Assembly (NCBI GenBank): GCA_027563935.2
Contig: CM050453.2
Coordinates: 12,108,001-12,172,000 of the forward strand
DNA: 64,000 nucleotides
Origin: Costus lasius
Lineage: Eukaryota > Streptophyta > Magnoliopsida > Zingiberales > Costaceae
Direction: 5' to 3'
Part shown: piece after piece, positions 56,944 to 64,000 of the stretch
How positions within the stretch are numbered: the stretch's first letter is position 1
How the letters are laid out: each line of letters begins with the position of its first letter
Made by a program: the position numbers and the translations under genes
The notes under the pieces: model-generated
Database searches by the model: none
Seen by the model: only the letters and a program-made list of their open reading frames with translations
Told to the model about the DNA's origin: nothing

Positions 56944-59900
56944 AACTATATTGTACAGAGAATAGTATTTGCCCAAACAAGTGATCTTATATATGGCACT
57001 TTATTAACTCAGTTAGAACTATAAGTAGCATTTTCCAGATAGGAAGGTGTAGATTATTTCTGGTATGACTCTGTAAGATGTATAATCAGCATCAGTAAAA
57101 TGCAAGATCCTGAAAATCTTGGAACACTGACGGCCAACATAATCAACAATGTTGTCTTCGGTTAGATTCAAGTTGTGAGTGAATATTCTCACTCAGAAGT
57201 TTTTAGACTGAGATTGAAATGAACTGCACACCTTGAGAGAGAAAATGGACTTGAGATTCACAAAATTTACACCAGAGGAAAGCTTGTTGTCTAACTGTTG
57301 GTTTGGAACACAAACAAATGCCATCCTCATCATTAAACATCTTGAGTTACAGGAATCTTCAATTAAGAGACCCTTTTATTGTCAGAATCTAACATGTGCA
57401 AGCATATACATACTCATAAAATGTTCATTAATTACTTTCACATTGCGGAAGAAAGTGAAAGGAAGCGTCTCTTTTTTTTTATTTATTTTGATCTTTAATA
57501 TTTCTTCATTCTTTTTTTTTTTCTTGTATGGAATCTTGATATGAAGGTGTCAAGTTTTAATCTATGCATGCAAGTTGAACACAAATATTGACCATATATT
57601 TTAGTGTCACTAACCATATTTTATTAAATATTTGACTTAGTTAATATAAAATGACCCTATACAATTCAACCGGTAAGAATTTTGACTGTACATAATAAGG
57701 TCTTGGGATTGATTCTGCTTTCATTAATTACTTGCTAAAAAAACACTAGTGATATCATTTCCCCTTGAAAAGAACAAAACTTTGCTGAGCTAAAACCTTT
57801 CCTTGATTTGAACTTCGATAAAGGATGAAGTCTAAAGTTACCAGTTAAGGGTTTGTTTGATGTTTATTGTGATGTGATATGAAAAAATTGCTATATCAGA
57901 AAATAAAATACTATTAAGCACAAAGTTGCTTGGTAGCTCATTGGTTAAGATTATTGTCAATGCAAAAGCAATCTTGCGAATGGCTACTATTTATGTCTTC
58001 GATTAAGATGGAATTTAGTAAAGTGGTGATGCTGATTGAAGTGGCATTGATCGTGGCACGTCAATCTTGTCTGCTTGAGCAAAGCGCCACAATATTTTTA
58101 TAAATGAGAAAAATAAAAAATTTTATAATTAAAATAATTAATTGAGGCAGTAACGGTGCATAAGAGTCCAACGAGGCATGGGTTCGCCTAAGGAGAGATG
58201 CCACATATAATAGTCTTTATAATTTAGAAAATAAATTTTATAATTATTTAATGAGTTGAGTAATAAAGGTTAAACTACTTTTACTATATTATATTAATTA
58301 TATAGTAATTATAATCAAAGTTCTAAGTTTTAGTCTTACCCAATATATTGGTTGTCAGTCGAGCTGGTATATACTGGTTGAACCGGTTCATACCCATCAT
58401 ATCGGACCAAAATTCAGTGAAATTGGCAGCGTAAGAAAGAAAATCTGATGGAATGCCGCCCGCCAGCCTTCCTCTCCTTTCTCCCCATCTTCCTCTTCTC
58501 TTATTTTCCTTCTTCTACTTCTCCTCCTCCCACTACTTGTTGATGTGTTGCTATACTGCTTTGAACCACTAGTCCGGTCCGGATTGCCGCTCGTCTTCTT
58601 CTCTTTTTTTTTTTTTTTCTTCTTTCATCTCTTTCTCTTGCTACCGCCCATTCTGCCCTCCGTTTGCATAGTCCGACCAATCGGATCAAACGGATTCCTT
58701 AAGCCTGGTGATAATTATATATATTATTGTAAACTTCATATTAGTATATAAGTATATTAATAATTATTATTTATTAATAAAATGTTGTTATAGCTTGTGG
58801 ATGTAAGAGAAAGCAAATTAATGGATGCTACCGATGTTAGCGCCCCTTGGGTTGTGGCTGAACCACACACCAGAACTTCAAACGAACAAAAAATCCTTTT
58901 TAAGTTTTTTTTCCCTACTGTGCAACAAGCACCAAACTGTGCCTAAATTTAGGAAATTCTATTGCCAAATGAGACATTGGTTGTTATGATAATTGGAACT
59001 TCCAAGGTATTATCAATACTAAATTTCTTAGCTCTTCTTCTAAAATCCGTGCATTATCTAAATTTTTTTATCAACCACCTCTTCAAACAAATTAGCATCG
59101 GTAGGTTCCTTGTGATGATATGATTGTTCATGCATCCACTATTTCAGTATTTCTTAAATTATGTGAATAAATAATATGAAAGGAGAGCTAATATGAAAGG
59201 AGAGCTAGTATAGGAGTGGCGAAAGTATTCTGACATACAGAAAAGTCAACATGCAAAGGAGACTTTGACCAAATTCTCAATAATGAAAATTGAATACATT
59301 TGTATTTGCAAATCTAGAACATTAACACTTACCCTAGTTTCCCAATATTAGAGGTAGGCTAGATTGCGTGTGAAATTTCTTAAAAGTTATTAGAAAAGCA
59401 TTAATGTTAACATAAAGCCCAATTTATATTATCTCTCTATGATACAAATCAACATGAAATTCATTGTTAGTTAAAACTATTTTTTTTCATCTAATATCAA
59501 TGTGAAGTTTTAGAATATGCTCAAGAAAGCCCTTCGTTGGTCCAAATGGGTGAGATGAAGTAGTATTAAGAAAACTATGCCAATAGGTTAGTAAAGGTTA
59601 CCACACAACTTTTGAATGGACACTTGCTAGTGGACCTATTATCAACTAATTCCTAATATTTTCATAAACAAGATGCCTAAGAAGGCTACTTAAACTATGA
59701 TTCCAATATGTCAAGAGTTATCTAAACTATGACAAAGTCGTGTTTGTTTCCATTAGATTTGAAAACATATGTAAAATCATGTCAAGCATATTATTCATCC
59801 TTTAAGCTATCAAATCTTACAACTTGGAACATTAATCATGTTCAATGTGGCAATTGCTATACCAAAAGCATTAGCATGTTTGTTTTCCTATCAATGCAGT

Positions 59901-60550
59901 GCTTGAAGATAAAAGTGTATCTTTCAAGAAAATTTTACCACCTAACATGTTTAACTTCTTACAAGGTTAAATATAACTTAATGCATTATGATCCATATAA
60001 AAATGAGCCCATTAGGCAATATATATCTATCGTGTATTAGATTTTGGGCAACGGCAGTCTTTGTCATAAACAAAGTAATCTTGCTAAGCTTCATTAAAAT
60101 TTCACTAAAGAAAGTTATCAAGTACCTTGACCCTAAGAGTCTCCTATCCTTAAACCATCAAATGAGGCTTCAAATCTTATAAAGATTAGGGAAGTTAAGA
60201 GCAAGTATCTAGATCATCTTCTATTAATTTCTTGAAATACTAGAGACAACAAATTAGTCTAGTAAAGTTTCCCATTAAAAGATATATAGTGACAAGAGCG
60301 ATGATGATGCTAGAGATAATTAGCCACATGATAAAGCTAGTAAAACTGTAAAAGCTCTTGGCAGCTGACTATACTAGAGTTTGTTAAGGATCTTGGGCCC
60401 ATCAATGAACTATTTTTATAGGATTATTTAAGATGGTGTGTGCTCCCAAATCAACTAGACAGTTCAATATTGTATAGGTTTATTATCATGACTTGATTAA
60501 ATTATTAAAAATTAATCTTTAATAATCCATATCTTAAATACATTACTATT
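56944..60550. other. 3' flank of the P450 gene and intergenic DNA
   Basis: AT-rich with homopolymer runs (T11-T15 at 57,468, 57,510 and 58,605). 58,330-58,440 carries accented 'gaaccggttc' words seen in degraded repeats. 58,460-58,640 is pyrimidine-rich. The open frames at 59,729-60,182 are in AT-rich sequence and match no family I know. Confidence 0.5.
57468..57640 (+). repeat. Dispersed repeat, first copy
   Basis: Matches 61,158-61,310 in the same orientation: tttgatctttaatatttctt, gtgtcaa-tttta-tct, gcatgcaa-t, aaccatatt-tattaaata. The copies are clearly diverged. No coding content. Confidence 0.65.
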
Positions 60551-60554
60551 TAAG

Positions 60555-60720
60555 GGTAGATGGTTAAAGGGTCATGACTCGTGAGGGTCATGGACAGGGG
60601 TCGAATCCCGCTGCAGACGTGAATTGTTTGGGGTAACGGGGATCCAAACCGGGATTCGTGAGGTCGGAGGGACCTAGCCCGCTGGGCCTGGACCTGTTAC
60701 GGGTGGGGTGGCCCTAACAA
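60555..60720 (+). mobile_element. Possible tRNA-derived SINE
   Basis: A GC-richer island in AT-rich DNA starts gtagatggttaaagggtcat, followed 30 bases later by a box-B-like GGGGTCGAATCCCG. The box A and B spacing suits a pol III promoter. It ends near an A-rich tract (ctaacaaaaaagg, 60,713-60,725). No target duplication could be found, so this is tentative. Confidence 0.4.
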
Positions 60721-60725
60721 AAAAG

Positions 60726-61157
60726 GCGCGCCAAGGGTTATAAAGTTGTTCGTGACAGTCGTTTCTACCACAGTGCAGTCGACGGTACCACAAAAGAAAG
60801 CATATCGAAAAGCTCGATTTCTTTGCTTTGTCCACTTCTTGCACAAACCAATGTCGGAATCCGTACAAGAGAATAAAGCTAGCTCTGGGACAGGATGGCG
60901 CAAGACTTGCCACTGCAAGAGTCACACACTAGCGTTAAACCAGTTAGTCTCTCCACTTTTTCTTTGGGTTTCTCCTCTTGGGCCTTCCTTAGATTACTAG
61001 ACGTTCTTCAGAAAATGGCAACTAAGCGATTGGAGATTTCTCTTTGATTCCTTTTTCTTGCTCCACTATTGCACTACACTTTATTCAGTGTCTTTGTTCT
61101 TCTTCTGGCGAATAGCGGTGACGCTATTCCGTTTCGGTGAAGCAACTATGATTGAGC
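60726..61157 (+). other. Unassigned GC-moderate segment
   Basis: Follows the SINE-like sequence. Open frames on both strands (60,746-61,000 plus; 60,697-60,925 minus) show no known domain. The boundary with the dispersed repeat is at about 61,158. Confidence 0.35.
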
Positions 61158-61310
61158 ATCTCTCTTTTTTACTTTGATTTTTAATATTTCTTCACTTTTT
61201 TTCTTATATGAAGTCTTGATGTAGAAGTGTCAAATTTTAGTCTCTGCATGCAAACTGTACACATATTAGCTATATATTTTAATGCCAATAACCATATTCT
61301 ATTAAATACT
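61158..61310 (+). repeat. Dispersed repeat, second copy
   Basis: Partner of 57,468-57,640. The pair lies 3.7 kb apart in direct orientation. Confidence 0.65.
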
Positions 61311-61414
61311 ACTCCTTTTATATGCTATTTGGTAATAGTTTGAAAATTTTTCGAATCGATAGGTCCGGTTCGAAACAAAAAAAAAGTGTCACAAACATCT
61401 ACTAGATAATGCAA

Positions 61415-61910
61415 AAAATAATCTAAATGGCCAACCTAACTTGACCCCACATAAAGTTAGAAGATACCAATAAAAAATAATTGTGTTTGGAGGCATAAAA
61501 GGTCAATCTATTTATGATTCAAAATTAGTTGAGTGTCAGGTCATAAATAGGTTTACTCATATTACTCATTTATATCATAATTATTCTTGAAAAACTACTT
61601 GATCACCAAATTGTTTAGTTCAGTTCGTTCAATCGATTAACTGCAATTCAACTTGTTTGCTAGTTTTCCTAAATATCCATAGTTGGCATAAGTTATTAAC
61701 ACTTAAGAAATATAAATATTTTTTATATTAAAATAATTAATTAACGTAGTGGTGGTGGTGGATAAAAAAATAACCTGATCGGCCAACCCGACTTGACCTA
61801 ACATGAAATAGGTCAATCTATTTATGGCTTGAAATTAGACGGGTCATGTCAGGTCATAAGTAGGTTGACGCATGTATCTCTTTATATTATAGTAATTATA
61901 TATGCATGAA
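61415..61910 (+). repeat. Diverged direct duplication, about 150-bp units
   Basis: 61,421-61,590 and 61,770-61,905 share the order 'ggccaacc', 'acttgacc', 'ggtcaatctatttatg', 'gtcaggtcataa-taggtt' and 'atta-agtaattat'. The units lie about 345 bp apart. They look like two copies of a short repeat. Confidence 0.65.
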
Positions 61911-61985
61911 ACTTATACATATTAATTATATATGCATGAAACTTATACAATTAATTATATGTATATGTTTAAAAAAAAATTATAT
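61891..61985 (+). repeat. Short tandem repeat
   Basis: The unit 'attatatatgcatgaaactt' plus 'atac' occurs twice (about 61,896 and 61,924), followed by related ttatatgta words. Confidence 0.75.
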
Positions 61986-64000
61986 GTACATGTGTTATGT
62001 GTAGTGTAATGATAAAAAAGAGGAATAAAAAAAACTATGAGATAAGGTTCTCAAATCTTTTTTCTTACATAAATTTTACCCACTATATTTTATAATTAAT
62101 TCGAGCAGTGGTTTAGCTTAGAGCCAAACTGATCCCGAACTGAATCTTAGTTATCTTCTTAAAAAAACACATGAAGATCAAAATGATCAATTTAGTTAAC
62201 CGCCCGTTTAAATCGATTTGGTCGATTAATCGCAGTTCAATAGTATACACACTCCTGTACATTTATGGTTTGATCTTTAATTGGATGCTTCTTCGAGCAT
62301 ATGGTAGATTTGCATCATTTAATCAAAAAATAGCTCTTCATATCATTGAAGAATGGGCAAGCATTGGTCTAGATATGAGCATTTAAGAAAGTAAACTAAC
62401 ATAATTCATTTATTTTATCATATAACTTATAAACTATAAATTGTTTTGTACCTTAAAAAACATATAGAAATATTTTAGCTAGGTACTTTTGAACTTTTCA
62501 TGTTTTTGTGATTATATCATGTATTGTTAAATTCCATTTTAAACAAATACTCGATTTGTATATACTTGAGAATTTGAAAATCTACCAACATTTAGGGTAG
62601 AATAAGGATCTGCTATCATGGGAAGTGGTGACGAAGAGCTAGTTTGGAGTTGTGTCAAAATCTTTTCCTTTTGCTTCTCCATGAGCTGGTTCATCAGAAG
62701 TACTAGCACACATGGGTAATTTGGCTAAATTAATGTGTAATATGATTAACTGGTAATCTTTTTTTATCTCCGGCTCCAAATTCTTATTTTTCTCCTGCAT
62801 CTTATTTTACTGCACATTAAAAAATAAATGAAATATTAATAAATTTCTGTTAAGTCACACTTTTACCGTACATATCAATATCAGATAATTGATCTTACCA
62901 AGGTGAAGTCTACTAAGTACAAATCGATTACATGTGTTACTTGATCTAAATAAATACTAAATCTATGGAATAAAAATTTAAACCTTAGTGTAATTAATTA
63001 ATAGAGGATGAAAAATAAGCTTTAAAAATCATCTCTTGGTAGGCCTATTTTGAACTGAAAACCAAATCAATTTTTTTTTTTTCAATAGTAATAAATCGAA
63101 ACTGAACTGAACTGAATAGTTTGGTTTGGTTCGGTTCAAACCGATTAATAGAATAGTGCAATTTTAAGACACTAATTATTAAACTCATTATTTTATATAA
63201 TGTGTTATTGTAAACTTGACAAATCATAATAAAATTGATAAATATATATGAATAAGAAATAACTTAAAATTAAAAATTAAACTAGTAATTTAGAAGTATA
63301 ATCAGAGGCAAAGAACATCTAGATTATTGTAGAAATTTTCTCTCTTAGAGAAGATTTCATATCCAAAAATCAAAGTATATTTTGTTTGTTTGGTTTGGAA
63401 AAGTGTGCAATCAAAAGTCAAAATCCCTTTATATCCCAATAGAAGAAAAGTATAAAAAAGATTTTAAAAAGAAAAGAAATAAAATAATGTATTTGAAAAA
63501 TATAAATAAAAGAGCTAAAAGATCTATTCATATTGTGTACAAAGTCAAGTGCTGAAAGTAATAAAACAATTTTTGATACATGTATATGGTTGATTCATAT
63601 TGTATCATATGTTTCTATTTATATATCTACTGTTATGCTTCATGAACTTAAAATGATTTCCCCTAACTATATGGGTAAAAGACATTAAAATGATACGCAT
63701 AAATTTTCAATAATACTTTTCTTTGAAGTCCCACAATGTAATTAAATATAACTTAGTTCTACAACATAAAAAAAATTAAATAGTCTATTTTCCCCGGTTC
63801 ATTTTCGTCATTTTTTATTGACAAAAATAAAAATTAATAGAAAACACAATTTTATATACAGTTAGATGCTGTCGGTGAGAATCACAAGAATTTACATACT
63901 ACTCAGTTTTTGGTTTTAGAGGATCTAATATGTTTCCCAAGCAAGCTAGTAATATACAGACAATGTCAAAAGGTCATAGACTCCAAGTCTATATTTAAAA
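61986..64000. other. AT-rich intergenic DNA, nothing recognised
   Basis: No open frame above about 70 codons with recognisable content and no RNA gene. 63,100-63,145 holds a 'ggtttggtttggttcggttc' word with near-symmetric flanks. Confidence 0.5.

Noticed and set aside
59729..60182. Possible degenerate copia frame
   Set aside because: No conserved copia block could be matched in any frame.
60697..61000. Small gene candidates on both strands
   Set aside because: Frames are short and overlap the SINE-like sequence; no domain or splice signal.

Overview
The window is nuclear DNA from a flowering plant. The evidence is one complete, intron-rich cytochrome P450 gene of the CYP85A (brassinosteroid-6-oxidase) family, a 14-3-3 pseudogene with plant-type introns, and a dense load of plant LTR retrotransposons (Tat, Athila, chromovirus and Ty1/copia types), a hAT element and a MITE. 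A monocot other than a grass seems plausible from the repeats, but the sequence does not prove it.

Layout. 1-11,000: a badly decayed Tat-type Ty3/gypsy element. Its gag lies head to head with a second inverted gag copy (1-1,400), giving an imperfect palindrome of about 2.8 kb. The element was later hit by a Tourist-like MITE (4,384-4,784), a solo LTR (6,651-7,472) and a hAT element (8,279-9,985). The hAT element carries a RING-H2 finger ORF. 11,000-15,600: degraded copia debris with local tandem duplications. 15,625-38,823: a 14-3-3 pseudogene split by a three-level nest. The outermost element is a gag-only LTR element on the minus strand (15,873-38,080, 234-bp LTRs, TSD CAGGT). Inside its leader sits an Athila-like element (17,724-37,135, LTRs of about 1.58 kb, tRNA-Asp PBS, TSD GCAGC). 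Inside the Athila reverse transcriptase sits a copia element (22,527-31,607, LTRs of about 1.67 kb, tRNA-iMet PBS, TSD GCTTC). 40,505-46,224: an internally deleted chromovirus on the minus strand (LTRs of about 1.73 kb, TSD CTTAA). 46,230-54,200: low-information intergenic DNA with a gag relic, a 92-bp tandem repeat, a foldback element, a GC-rich minisatellite and AT microsatellites. 54,207-56,943: a TATA box and the nine-exon CYP85A gene, with every splice site GT-AG and a 467-residue frame. 56,944-64,000: AT-rich intergenic DNA with a possible SINE and two dispersed or tandem repeat families.

The order of events can be read directly: 14-3-3 copy, then gag-only element, then Athila, then copia. 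Only the CYP85A gene looks functional. It would make the enzyme that oxidises C-6 of brassinosteroid precursors at the endoplasmic reticulum. All other coding sequence here belongs to mobile elements or is broken.
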